The notes: generated by a model not told the origin, from the sequence alone. 64,000 nucleotides of DNA from Lepidostoma basale (GCA_022606425.2 JAHDVF020000215.1:620001-684000), one strand, 5' to 3'. Positions 31,490 to 42,439 are shown, counted from the stretch's first letter. Program-made: numbers and translations.

Positions 31490-32978
31490 AACTAACTAAC
31501 TTACCATCACGCCGTCTCCCCGGAGGGGTAGGCAGAAAGAATGGAACGCCACACTGTTCTGTCCTGACATACGCCTCTCGCTTCCTCTACATTCATACAT
31601 CTTGTCATGCACGCACGTCGATTTTTCCGACTCCTCACGTGACCGACATTCAATATTTGATTGATTTGATCGTGCCACGTTTTCCTCGGCCTTCCTCTAT
31701 TTCTAGCTCCGTTCACGCCGTTTACATATACCTTCTTTACCATTCTGTCTTCACTCATTCTTTCCATGTGTCCAAACCATCTTAATGACCCTTTCCTTAT
31801 TTTGTTCATAACACTTTCATTCGCACCACATTCACTTCTTATACTTGCATTTGTCACTCTATCATATACAGATTTGCCACACATTCGTCTTAGAGATCTC
31901 ATTTCTACTGCATTTATTCTACTTTCATCCTTCTTTTGCCAGTTCCATGCTTCACTTCCATACATAAGGGTCAGCACAAGAACACCATTGTGCACTGCCA
32001 TCTTAGCTTTTTTGGATAGGCTTTTGTTTGCGATGACAACTTTAAGTGCACCATTTATTCTGTTGCCTGCCCCAACCCTTCTTTCAATATCCTTCTCCAC
32101 CCTCCCATCCTTTGTAAACATACTTCCTAAATAAACAAATTCATCCACTTGTTCCAGATTTTCACCGTTTACACTAATGTTGCACACTGTCATGCTTCCT
32201 TCTTTTTCGAAAATCATTACCTTAGACTTATTCACATTCATCATCAAATCGTATCGCTTGCATACCTCATACATCCTAGACACCAGGGCTTGCAGTTCGT
32301 GCTCGTTGTCTGCAAGTAGCACAGCGTCGTCCGCATACAACAAACAGCTTACTGAAACATCTTCCATTTTTGCACCTGCTTCCAACCCTTTCAGCTCTTT
32401 CATACACTTGTCCATATATAGATTAAACAACCATGGAGACATTACACACCCCTGTTTGACACCTTTATTGATATCAAACCAGGCTGTAAGATCCCCATTT
32501 ACTCTGACACTAGCAGTGCTTTCTGTGTACAGCGATGAAATTGCCGTGATCAGTTTTGTGTTTATTCCATATTCCGACAATATTTCCCACAGTTTACCTC
32601 TATCTACGCGATCATATGCTTTTTGCAAATCGACAAACGCACAGAAGAGTTTACGGTTTTTGGCCATAAACTTCTCTGTCACTGTACGAAGTGCAAAAAT
32701 TTGATCCATGCATCCTCTGCCATTCATAAAAGCGCCTTGCACATCCCAAACTCTATCACTCGTCGTCTTTCTTACTCTTTCTATTAAAATTCTGCCATAG
32801 ATTTTACCAACAACACTCAAAATACTAATAGCTCTGTAATTTCCACATTCCATATGGGATCCTTTTCCTTTGTACAGAGGCAAAATAACTGCTCTCCTCC
32901 AATCGAGTGGGGTATATCCCTCCTCCAAGCATTGGTTGAACAGTTTACATATCCATAATAAAAATATCATGTAAATGA
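31490..32978 (-). mobile_element. LINE-A, longest copy, with an open reverse-transcriptase frame
   Basis: A - strand frame of 495 codons (31507-32994) holds a non-LTR reverse transcriptase. From the N-terminus: LEEGYTPLDWRRAVILPLYK, GNYRAISILSVVGKIY (about 52-66), motif A FVDLQKAYDRV (about 120-130), motif B GVKQGCVMSPWLFNLYMD (178-195), motif C LLYADDAVLLAD (218-229), then EFVYLGSMF, YGSEAWN, RWFGHMERM, GRPRKTWHDQIN and SAYPSGETA. The two catalytic aspartates of YADD are present. The endonuclease and the first part of the fingers are missing, so it is 5'-truncated; the first 15 or so codons are flanking sequence. The 3' end is GACGGCGTGATGGTAAG followed by GTTA repeats, with no poly-A. The domain order and simple-repeat tail fit RTE-like LINEs; the exact clade is not certain. 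Confidence 0.9.
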
Positions 32979-32994
32979 ATTTAAAACACCTCAA

Positions 32995-33120
32995 TATTAT
33001 GAAGAAGGAATGTGGTCAAGTCCAGGTTTGAACCCAACTCCCTTGGGTCAGAAGCCAAACATTATGTCCCCTAGACTTTTCCTAATGGGACCTTGGTGTA
33101 ATTGATTTTATAAACGGCGC
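32995..33120 (-). mobile_element. tRNA-derived SINE (T2 family)
   Basis: The - strand reads AGTCTAGGGGACATAATGTT, GGCTTCTGACCCAAGGGAGT, TGGGTTCAAACCTGGACTTG. These correspond to the A-box region, anticodon-arm-like region and B-box region of the T2 SINE. Confidence 0.6.
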
Positions 33121-33247
33121 ATCATAAATAATATGAATAGACAACCACCCGATTATAAATGTAGCTTTACTGTTTTTAAAGCACGTGAAGTTACGAGAGA
33201 TTTTATTTATACATATTAATATGTATAAAGAAATAGTTTTATTGGAA

Positions 33248-33650
33248 AACTCCAGGTGTATATAAATAGGGCTTTCGCTCAGTATTCAAGATCTATTGGC
33301 CCCAAACAGTGTCAAATGCCGTTCTCTGGACCACGGCAGGCGAAAAGCCAATTAGAGAACAAGTCGCTAGACGCAAATAGCTTTGGATCGGTCACATTCT
33401 GAGATGGAACCCAGCCTGCATCGCTCAGGGCGCACTACACTGGTCCCCTATGGGTGGAAAGAAGAAGCGAGGCAGACCTAGAGCCACCTGGAGAAGAGCC
33501 CTGCAGGACGAGGTTAGGACAGCAGGCCTCACTTGGGATGATGTTAGGCATCAGGCATGCGATAGAGGCGGGTGGACAAGGTTCATTGAGGTCTTTTGCA
33601 CCACGGAGGTATGACAGGACAGAAGACAAAAAGAGGAATTAGAAGAAGAT
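33248..33650 (+). mobile_element. LINE-F 3' fragment
   Basis: The same sequence as at 9863-10395 in the opposite orientation: a GGCCCCAAACAGTGTCAAAT block, REQVARRK-like, W..GH, and GRPRATWRRALQDEV-like sequence, ending in an AAGAAGA-rich 3' tail. It is interrupted by stops. Confidence 0.7.
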
Positions 33651-34280
33651 TGTGAAATAGTGTATGTATACAATTATATAAAATTACCTGTGTGTGTGTG
33701 TGAATAGAAAATTTCATTCGGCACTTTTCGTCATAAAGCGTTAACAAGAACCGCTGCCTCATTCTATTCAGCCTCAGTAACAGAATATCATTCGGCCATT
33801 GTTGAAATATAATTAATTACTTTGCGTTTGTTCGCGTGTATTAATCGGCTTATAAAAATATAAGCTAATGGCTTCTCTCCCGCCAAATAATTTCGGTATC
33901 TTGAATTTAGAATGCCCCAATTCGTAGAACACGGCTAGTTAGCGGCTGGCCAGGTATTCAATCAGCCTTCAGGCAACTCGTGTTGAAGTAGGTACCTGGC
34001 CATTTTTGACGTGTTTCTCAGTGAAAAGTACTTCTCTAGCCACGGTCCGTAGATCCAATTTTGATGCGTCACGTAAAGGGCCCCATACATTGTGTCTTTA
34101 TCGTCATCGCATAAAAGCATTCGTCTTAAATTAGAACATTTTTGTTTTACTACAGACCAATGAAATTGTGCACTAATTTTTTATGTATTTTGTGCTTAAT
34201 ATTCTTCCTATTATTTCCATTATTATACACTATTTATTTATAAATGTTTACATAAATTTTTGGTAATTATTTTACGTTTA
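33651..34280. other. No gene; short (GT)n
   Basis: Contains a TGTGTGTGTGTG run near 33690. Otherwise unique-looking sequence with no coding signature. Confidence 0.4.
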
Positions 34281-34362
34281 TGCCACGATAACCTCCAAAG
34301 ACGTGGTGGTAATAGGACGATATCTAAATCGAGGGTTTCCCGGTTTGATTCCTAGCTGAGAT
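34281..34362 (+). repeat. tRNA-like remnant
   Basis: ACGTGGTGGTAATAGGACG resembles an A-box region and CCGGTTTGATTCCTAGCTGA a B box at tRNA-like spacing. The acceptor stem does not close, so this is probably a SINE head and not a tRNA gene. Confidence 0.4.
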
Positions 34363-34536
34363 GTTTTTTTTATGTATTTTTTTTTAATATAAGATGATAT
34401 CTGGAATCGGGTTAGAAGTTTTACGTAAATAAATTTTAAAAACATTTTTACCACGAATCAAATACAAATAAATAAAAATTAAGTCCATAATTTGGCTTAA
34501 TTGTTTACCAATAGCAACCTGGTATATTATATACCT

Positions 34537-34680
34537 AACTAACTAACCATCACGCCGTCTCCCCGAAAGGGTAGGCAGAAAGAATGAACTGTCACACTTT
34601 AACCGATGCGGCACTCCATCCTTCTCTTTTCGCCCCGCGGGAGACGCGATGTGATAGGTTGCGAACCTCATCGCCACCAA
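34537..34680 (-). mobile_element. SINE-L copy, 5'-truncated
   Basis: CTAACTAACCATCACGCCGT, then CCGATGCGGCACTCCATCCT, GCGGGAGACGCGATGTGATA and GGTTGCGAACCTCATCGCCA. It stops at that block. Confidence 0.7.
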
Positions 34681-34864
34681 AAATAAATTAATACAAAAAT
34701 AATTATACTATACCTATATTAAATTAAATAGAAAATCCATTGTTTTGGCGGAAACACTATGATACTTCAACATTATTGACTGTTTAATTACGACCACTGT
34801 TATGATATCGCTTTTTTCTTTATTTAATTTTTATGAAATTTACGTGACAGCTTGACAGCGTGAC

Positions 34865-34925
34865 AAAAATAGTTGTTTGTAACGCCTGATGATTGGCTGG
34901 CGAAACAGCTGTCGCGACAATTTCG
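34865..34925 (+). repeat. H1 hammerhead-like motif, stem II deleted
   Basis: CTGATGAT is followed by a shortened TGGCTGGC in place of the hairpin, then GAAAC and AGCTGTCGCGAC. The ribozyme-like fold is not possible without stem II. Confidence 0.5.
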
Positions 34926-35936
34926 TATAAATTGAATGTGCAAATGGTGATTTTATAACAGTGGTCCAAATTAAATGGTTAATTAAATTTAATTAACGTT
35001 TAAAATTAGTCCACTGTGAAATTTATCAGTGCTTATGCAGTGGATTAAGTACGAAAATACATAACACAAACACAAGCTAAAATGTATCAATATTTCGGAC
35101 AATGTGTGGTGTACTTAAATAGGCCGTTCGCATTTCAAATTGCATACACAATTTTGTCACTATCAGTTCCGCGCGGACAGCACGCATGACGCACAATGGC
35201 CGCACGGTCGAGTTCACGCGACGAATGTCACGCCCGATGCCGTTGGAAGTTCCTTTCTAAAAATTTAATATTCAAAATTCAAGCTCGCGGCCATTAAAGC
35301 GCACGGTAGGTAAATAGTGCTCAAGGCTTTTGAAAAATTTTCCGTATCGCGTCTGTATGGAATCTGGGCGTTCATAAGTTTAAAAGTTGTTTTCTGTTTC
35401 CCGATATGGCGAATACATTATACATCGTAGGTGAAGTGAAAAGCCATTTGCGTATTTTTTTATGTCCCACGTATTTTATATGTGAGATTAAATAATGCTT
35501 TCCATAAATGTTGTATTACGTTAAATTAAACTACTTACGCATTGTAATTAACTTTATTTTATTATTATTATTATTCTTATTTTGATAAATTACATTTTAA
35601 CAATGTTAAAAAAAATAATTGCAAATAATACATTAAATAATATTGAACCAATAATTGTAGGTCCTCACCAAAAAAAGTACTTATTTGCTTGGTGAGGGAT
35701 ATTACTATAATACATAAAAATATACATATAATATAAGAATGTTAACAATACAAGGTACTACATACTAATAAATACAAAAACATAATAAAGTACAAAATTT
35801 TACACATTAATTACAACAAATACTCAAAGGATGTGTCTCATTTTAAATTGACTTAATTTTTTTTTTTTAATTCCTCAGGGAGAATGTTGTAATTCTTTAT
35901 TACAGTGTATATTAGTGTATACTATAATTATTTCCA
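34926..35936. other. No gene; GC-rich patch at 35150-35250
   Basis: Mostly AT-rich, including a (TTA)n run near 35560. The patch at 35150-35250 (CGCGCGGACAGCACGCATGA and neighbours) could be host regulatory DNA. No coding evidence. Confidence 0.35.
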
Positions 35937-36165
35937 TAATTAATAAGAATGAAAACGTCAGTTTTCTAGAAGATTTATCATATTTTATGAGAATGACATG
36001 TTTCGCCCTTCTAAGGCATTATCAAATGTGTAAGCATTTGATAACGCCTTAGAAGGGCGAAACATGTCATTCCCATAAAATATAATAAAACTTCTGGAAA
36101 ACTGATGTTTTCATTCGTATTAATTATTTAATATGGAGTTTTACATCATTGTTCAAGAATCAATA
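35937..36165. repeat. H4 head-to-head inverted pair
   Basis: The left arm holds AAAACGTCAGTTTTCTAGAA, then GACATGTTTCGCCCTTCTAA, and the right arm holds its complement. The + strand core near 36037-36070 reads TTGATAA, C, GCCTT-AGA-AGGGC, GAAAC, ATGTC, ATTCCC. The shared body continues to TATTTAATATGGAGTTTTAC at the right. Confidence 0.65.
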
Positions 36166-36189
36166 AATAATTATTTTTGTTAAAATTCA

Positions 36190-36320
36190 AAACACTGTTA
36201 TAATATCACAATATATTTTTATTCACTGAGAGTGTCACGACAGCTGTTTCGCCAACCGATGTTGGCATCATCAGGTGTTACAATAAACAGTTTATAAAAA
36301 GATATTGCGATATTGTAACA
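36190..36320 (-). repeat. H1 repeat with intact hammerhead-like core
   Basis: The - strand reads AACAC, CTGATGA (36268-36274), T, GCCAA-CATCGG-TTGGC, GAAAC (36246-36250), AGCT, GTC, GTGAC. All conserved core bases are present, CAC/GTG can form the start of stem I, and ACAGCTGT is a perfect palindrome. Flanked by AACACTGTTATAATATCACA, which is also present beside the H1 copies at 38.6 kb. Confidence 0.65.
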
Positions 36321-37029
36321 GTGTTTTAAATCAAAAGAAAAAAAGTATTATATTTGTTTAACCCATAGTCCTTTTTTTTTCTAACTGTGGTAAACTACAT
36401 TTGCAACTTGAATGAATATCTTTTATAAACGTTTTTACTAAATTTCCCTATTACTTTATTTTACGTAATATAATGATGAACTGGGACTATCTGTCTGAGC
36501 TGTAGATGTAGCCAACCGCATTTCGAGATCTTTTTTATTACTGCAAACGAAGCCAACCGCAAAACGGGGGTTAATTACAATATAAAACAATGCCTTAACT
36601 CAAAAAGTTTCGTCATCATTAAACTATGATTTATTTATCTAGTATCCTATAAATTTAATATAATATTGTTTAACGAGAAACCTGTGATAAGAAATCAAGG
36701 AAGCCAAGTTATGTGAAGGGAGCAGGGCACACAGATACAAAGTTTTCCAACCCTCGGAAAATTGCCAAGTAAATCACCCTTAACTGAAGTGTATTCTTAG
36801 AATAGTGGCGCCCCCGCCACGGGTCAGGGGATATTATATACTTCACTTTCCACCCAATTGAAGGGCTTCAGGCGTAAAGATCAACCAATATATCTTGACC
36901 CTCGGCAAAATTGGGTAACAAAATTTCACTACACCGTAACATGATGAAGATTATAGTCGATGTTACTAAAATAACGCATTTTTAAACAATTAAAAAAATA
37001 TATGACTCCATTTTAACACGAATTGAAAC
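36321..37029. other. No gene seen
   Basis: No recognised coding or repeat signature. Confidence 0.4.
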
Positions 37030-37295
37030 GAATTTATGAATTAAGAAAGAATGGTTAAGAAAGTACCTATAATTCAACGATGTGAATGGAGTAAGGAGTC
37101 GAGGAAGACTACGGAAAACATGGCATGACCTAATCAATTAAATTTTCAACGTCGGCCATGTTAGAAGTCGGAAAAATGGACGTGCATGTGTGACTCGCTG
37201 TAAGAATGTGAAGAAAGCTAGAAAGGTTTGTCAGGATAGAGAAATGTGGCGGTCCATTCACTCTGCCTTCCCTTTCGGGGAAACGGCGTGATGGT
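37030..37295 (+). mobile_element. LINE-A 3' fragment (diverged subfamily)
   Basis: The + strand decodes in pieces to KKESMVKKV-like, NGVRSRGRLRKTWHDLIN, NVGHVRSRKNGRACVTRC and the CCATTCACTCTGCCTTCCCT terminus with GACGGCG-like end. It resembles the subfamily at 11967. Confidence 0.6.
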
Positions 37296-37449
37296 TTATT
37301 TGTGTTGTTGACATTACGTCGATCGGCAAATATAACCCACATGCTAAGTTTACCTCTAAGTTTTTACTGCTTATTAAATCCTGTCTGCTAGTTAATCGTG
37401 GATTGAACGTTTTCAGCATAGAAAACATATATTTATAAATAATTAAGTT

Positions 37450-37772
37450 GTGGTGTGGCCCGAGAAAGGATCATTAAGATGGTTCGGACACATGGAAAGA
37501 ATGAGTGAATACAGAATGGTGAAGAAGGTATATGTAAACGTCGTGAACGGAGCTAGAAATAGAGGAAGGCCGAGGAAAATGTGGCACGATCAAATCGATA
37601 AAATATTTTAAAAGTGTCGGTCACGTGAGGAGTCGGAGAAATCGACGTGCGTGCATGACAAAATGTATGAATGTAGAGGAATCGACAGAAGTATGTCAGG
37701 GCAGAACAGTTTGGCGTTCCATTCTTTCTGCCTACCCACCGGGGAGACGGCGTGATGGTTAGTTAGTTTAGT
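37450..37772 (+). mobile_element. LINE-A 3' fragment
   Basis: From GGATCATTAAGATGGTTCGG (GSLRWFGHMERM) through the VNVVNGARNRGRPRKMWHDQI region and RRACMTKCMNVEE to GACGGCGTGATGGTTAGTTAG. Small indels break the frame. Confidence 0.7.
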
Positions 37773-38649
37773 TTAGTGTTTTAAATAATATCATACCACA
37801 AATTAAAGGAAGATTTTATTTTTAATTACATTGGGTTTTTTTTCGTAATTATATACTAATTCCGAAAAAGATACCATCTTTTTTAGGGAATTTAATTCGT
37901 TCGTGTTGTCTATTTTCTATTTTTTTTTGTATTCGAATACAGTGCATGAAATTATGTGACCCTTCCTTATTCCATCAGGTTCTTTTCCCGTCCAATTTTC
38001 TCTTTTATTTTAGGTAGAACAATATTATGGCGAAAAACGAGCTTAATATATTTTCCCCTATCTCTATCTAGAAGACTACTGGGTGTAAAATATTCACCTT
38101 TTCCTTTGTCTTCAACGAATTGTCACAATGTATTATATTATTGTGTGAAATTTTAACTGTTATTAAACGTTACCATCGTGACTAATTGGTCCCTTGACAC
38201 GTTAAAAAGTAATGCAAAAGCGAGGGGCGCTATACAGTGGAATCCCCATCTCCAAAAATCTCGAACCAATCAGAAACACCCTACATATTTCATCAAATGT
38301 CATGAATAAATAAACAATTAAGACGTTATTGCAACAAATTTTATTGTATGTACTGTATACGAGTATATTGTATGTGCATAAACAAACACGAAAAAATTAA
38401 ACATTACGAAGTTAAATTAATGGTCCATTGTTTTGGCCGAAACACGATGATACTTCTACAATATTAAGGGTTAAATTTACAACATTGTTATGATATCACA
38501 TATTGACGGTTATAATATTACAAAAATGGAGAAACCTGGCATTCAAGGAAATCTTTTACAGGTAAAAAAAAACAGTAAAAAAAAGTTTTTTAAACAATTA
38601 TACAGTATGTACAATAATTTTTCAAAGTTAATGTAACATTTAAATTTAC
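37773..38649. other. No gene; partial H1 body near 38470-38500
   Basis: The AACATTGTTATGATATCACA stretch is an H1 body without its core. Nothing else recognised. Confidence 0.4.
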
Positions 38650-38850
38650 AGCACCGTTATAATATCACATTTATTTTATTATACACTTTTTGAGAATGTC
38701 ACGACAGCTGTTTCGCCAAACGATGTTGGCATCATCAGGTGTTACCAACAACTTGGCATCATTAGGTGTTACAACAACGGTTTGTTTTTAATACCTGATG
38801 ATTCCAACATCGGTTGGTGAAACAGCTGTCGAGACGTTCTCAAAAAATAT
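38650..38850. repeat. H1 inverted pair, both cores intact
   Basis: The - strand motif (38697-38747) reads CACCTGATGAT, GCCAA-CATCGT-TTGGC, GAAAC, AGCTGTC, GTGAC. The + strand motif (38791-38835) reads CTGATGA (38795-38801), T, TCCAA-CATCGG-TTGGT, GAAAC (38819-38823), AGCTGTC, GAGAC. Both keep every core residue. In the second, the base of stem II is U-U, so that stem is weaker. Confidence 0.65.
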
Positions 38851-38884
38851 ACGAGTATAATAAAAAATTAAAAATTATTAAAAT

Positions 38885-39965
38885 TATTACTGAAAGAGAA
38901 AGCAATTGAATATAATAAAGTAGCCTATATATGTTTTGTCGATCTGACTAAGGCATTTGACAGGGTGTTGTTAAGAGATATTGTAAGAAAATTACAGGAA
39001 GGAGGAATATCCAATACATTGATAAAGACTGTCCAAGATCTATACACCAATTGCAAAACGAAAATTAAGGTTGACAATGAACTGTCTAGGGAAATTCCTA
39101 CAAGCAATGGTATAAGACAGGGAGATAGTTTGAGCCCCTTTCTGTTCAATCTTATTATGGACGAAATTATAGAAGAGGTAGCTGGCCTGGGACTAGGTTA
39201 TAAAATGGGCAGTAAAACTGTGAATGTCATTTGCTATGCGGACGATGCCGCATTAATAGCAGAGTCTGAAGATGACCTGCAAAGAATGTTGTACAAATTC
39301 CACACAGTATCCCAAAGGCTAAATATGGCTATATCAGTCAACAAAACAAAAAGTTTCACTATATCTAGGCAACCTGCAAGATGTAAACTGACTGTTGATG
39401 ATATACCTGTGGAGCAGGTGATGAGTTTCAGGTGTTTGGGAGTGGAGATCTGCAGCCAAAGTGACCTTTATACCGAAGTACGTGAACAAGTCAGTAAAGC
39501 CTCTGCCGTGTCAGGATGCCTGAAGAATCTGGTCTGGAAAAACAAGCACATGCGTATCGACAGCAAGATCAGAATCTACAAAACATGCGTGCGACCCATC
39601 ATGACGTACGCGGTAGAGACGCGGGCTGACACTGTGCGAACCAAGGGACTACTTAGAACATCGGAGATGAAGGTCCTAAGATCAATTACTGGAAAAACCC
39701 TCCGAGATCGTGTCCGCAACGCAGACATAAGGAAAACCTGCGAAATAGAGGATATCGTTCAGTGGAGTAGATTCAGAAGAAGATACTGGAGGGACCATGT
39801 AGCCCGAATGGATGGTGACAGACTCGCATATACAGCCGCCTATGAAATTCCTTCCGGACACCGCCCACCTGGAAGACCGCCTAAGAGATGGAGGGACAGC
39901 TGGATCTCATCATCCGACGAGATATGATTTCTGTGTCACAGATCGTCAGATCTATCAAAAGAAGA
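38885..39965 (+). mobile_element. LINE-B, reverse-transcriptase fragment, open 320 codons
   Basis: The + strand frame starts in motif A (VDLTKAFDRV, just upstream of the first ATG at 38965), then DLYTNCKTKI, motif B GIRQGDSLSPFLFNLIMDEI, motif C CYADDAALIAESEDD, and the tail FRCLGVEI, CVRPIMTYAVETRAD, KVLRSITGKTLRDRVRN, RRRYWRDHVARMDGD, GRPPKRWRDSW. It ends CAGATCGTCAGATCTA and (AAG)n. The polymerase core from motif A onward is uninterrupted; the endonuclease and N-terminal half are gone. It is another RTE-like family, distinct from LINE-A in sequence and 3' tail. Truncated copies are at 1485, 44237 and 52455. Confidence 0.9.
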
Positions 39966-40059
39966 AGAAGAAGAAGAAAAATTATAAACTTTGAAAAAAA
40001 TTATTCTATATACGCCATACATTGTGTTTTTATGATGGTTTATTTATATTTTTATTTTT

Positions 40060-40150
40060 TATAAACTTTATATATGTATACAACACTTATATTTAAAAAA
40101 TTAAATTATATAAACATGTTTCGGACAAACAGTCCTTCTTCAGTGCAAAC
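40060..40150 (-). repeat. H3 hammerhead-like repeat
   Basis: The - strand reads CACTGAAGAA, GGAC-TGTTT-GTCC, GAAAC, ATGTTT. The core CUGAAGA is intact (position 7 is variable in hammerheads); the cleavage triplet would be GUU, which hammerheads tolerate less well than GUC. Confidence 0.55.
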
Positions 40151-40214
40151 ATGCCTACATAATTTTTTTTATTTTGATATACCTATAACTACTATAATTG
40201 GTAAGTATTGTATA

Positions 40215-40436
40215 TACAAAGTGGAACCAGAAATAGAGGAAGACCGATAAAAACGTGGCACGATCAAATAAATCAAATATTGAATGTCGGCCATGTGAGG
40301 AGTCAGAGAAATCGACTGGCGTACATGACACGATGTATGAATGTTGAGGAAGCGAGAGAAATATGTCAGGAAAGAAAAGTGTGGCAGTCCATTCTTTCTG
40401 CCTACCCCTTCGGGGAGACGATGGTTAGTTAGTTAG
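40215..40436 (+). mobile_element. LINE-A 3' fragment
   Basis: Starts at GTGGAACCAGAAATAGAGGA (GTRNRGRP), continues TWHDQINQILNVGHVRSQRN, MTRCMNVEEAREICQ, then the CATTCTTTCTGCCTACCCC terminus, a short deletion inside the GACGGCG block, and (TTAG)3. Open for about 74 codons. Confidence 0.75.
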
Positions 40437-41011
40437 TTTTTTTATATAAAAAAGAAAAATAGAAATTTTAAAAAATTATTTAAAATACCGTATAATGTAT
40501 AATTGTTTTAAAAAATCTATTATTTTTAGCCGTTTTTTTTACCTATAAAAGATATTTTTAAAAGCCAGGTTTCTCCATTTTCGTATATTCATCACGTCCA
40601 ATGCTGTTGATTGCAATAAAATTTCTGCAGCTTTTTTTGATTCGTCGTGAATATTTCTCGAGAGTCTTCCACATATGCATTTCTGCAATCGCAGTCGTCT
40701 TTACTGGTGATATAGATTATTTCCTCATCCGTAAAAAGGCCTGTTAATCCGAGGTCCTTTTGATCCGAGGTCGGTTAAGAAGGGTTCTACAATTATTTTA
40801 GAGGACTCGTTTTCAGCAGGTGCCTAATATTAATTGCGGGTAATAATTTAGAGTGTAGCGTATGTTATACTTAAGGGCGCCATAACTTTTCACAAATATG
40901 TATTCATTGTTTATAATTTTATACGCGTCGTAAAACGTTAACATGCTCCGTCCCATTACAAAAACTTGCGAAGTGTGATGAAAGCAGATGCTAAGCGCTC
41001 TGCCGGGGTGA
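40437..41011. other. No gene seen
   Basis: AT-rich then mixed composition, no recognised features. Confidence 0.4.
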
Positions 41012-41016
41012 CGGCG

Positions 41017-41807
41017 CACACTGGATCCATTCGGCAAAAACATGGATTTAGGGGTCGAACTCCGAATTTTGTCCTGATTTTTTTCAAATTATGTCCTTTG
41101 TGTGATTCCAAACCACTTTTGTCATTTAACTTTTTTTGATATAACTGCTAATTTCCAAGAAAAAAAATGTTGTTGTTTTTTTGTATGAAGCCAAACTGAT
41201 TTTTTCATTTATTTCGGAATCAGGTGGATACGTCAAAACCAAACTTAGTAAGGATTATAGAGGGCATAATCTTCTTCATTACTTGTTAAGACATCTACTT
41301 CATATCTCTGCCCGTTTCAAAGCAGCAGACATTATAAATTAATTAATTGTTACGAGTATAAAGTGGTTTCGGATTTTTCGTTAGATGCATAAATATGCTA
41401 AAATCACTCCATTCTTTTGTAAAGGAACGCGATGATCATTTATGCATCTAACAAAAAACCCGAAACCACTTTAAATTAATAACAATAACTAAGATTTATA
41501 ATGTCTGCTGCTTTTAAACGGGCAGAGATATGAAGTAGATGTGGAAACAAGTAATGTAGAGGATTATGTCCTCTATAATCCATACTAAGTTTGATTTTGA
41601 CATATCTAACTGCAATTGCAATAATCAGTTTTGCTTCATACAAAAAAAAACAAAAAAAAAAAATTCTTGGGAATTAGCAGTTATATCAAAAAAAGTTAAA
41701 AGACAAAATTGGTTTGGAATCACACGAAGGACCTAGTTTAAAAAAATCAGGGCAAAATTCGGAGTTCGACCTCTAAGTCCATTTTTTTGCCAAATGGATC
41801 CAGTGTG
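41017..41807. mobile_element. Transib-like foldback element with CGGCG target duplications
   Basis: Two arms of about 380 bp, roughly 90% identical as inverted copies, meet at a short centre near 41400-41420. The ends are CACACTGGATCCATTCGGCA and its near-complement. CGGCG lies exactly outside both ends (41012-41016 and 41808-41812). Transib transposons, relatives of RAG1, have CACWATG-type ends and 5-bp GC-rich TSDs of CGNCG type, so this is a plausible non-autonomous relative; the CACACTG heptamer departs at one or two positions. No transposase frame is seen. Confidence 0.75.
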
Positions 41808-42123
41808 CGGCGTGACAGGCGGAGGGGGAAATACGAAGAAGAAGACGAGATTAGGGCGGGAGGATTGAGATTGCTAAACTCGCGCCAGCTCTGCGCTCGG
41901 AAATGAAAATGTATGGTAACGATATTTTCTACAAGGGTCCGTAATGCGGCAGAATTTACAAATTACATTATAAGACTTGTACAATGCCGATACTTAAACA
42001 CGCCGTCGCTAAAGGCAATAAAAAAGCAATTTAGTCCATTTCCTCGGTTCCATATTGATTCCGAATCATAATTCGGTTTTGATTTAATTTTTCACATGGC
42101 GTCTGCCGCCGCGGCACACTTAA

Positions 42124-42439
42124 CCACCCTGTGTATTTGAACGTACGTGATACGTTCACTTTGACTGTACCATTCTGCGCTATCCCGTATCACGTACGCG
42201 CTTGAGAAAAAGTAATGTACCTTAAATGTACAAACTGTTAGGGATACGCGCGTGTGCCAACAACACTTGAGTACAAGTCTTCATACATATGATAGTTTTA
42301 TAAGGGGCAGGCGAAGTGTGCGGCCGAGTGTTTGGCGTTTCGTAATTTAAAAAAATAAAATTATTATATAATTAAATTTCATTAATAAAAAACCTGCTTT
42401 TTTGTACGTTTCTCGGAAAATAACCCAAAGGTAGGGCGG
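42124..42439. mobile_element. piggyBac-like MITE, copy 1
   Basis: Bounded by TTAA at 42120-42123 and 42440-42443, with ends CCACCCTGTG and (complemented) CCGCCCTACC. About 316 bp, with an internal ACGTGATACG/CGTATCACGTACGC pair. A TTAA TSD with CC-starting inverted ends is diagnostic of piggyBac elements. A second copy in the opposite orientation is at 54134. Confidence 0.75.

Noticed and set aside
32177..32704. 175-codon + strand open frame
   Set aside because: It is the antisense shadow of the LINE-A reverse-transcriptase frame on the - strand.
38965..39927. Host protein-coding gene of 320 residues
   Set aside because: It carries reverse-transcriptase motifs B and C and has further truncated copies at 1.5, 44.2 and 52.5 kb; it is LINE-B.
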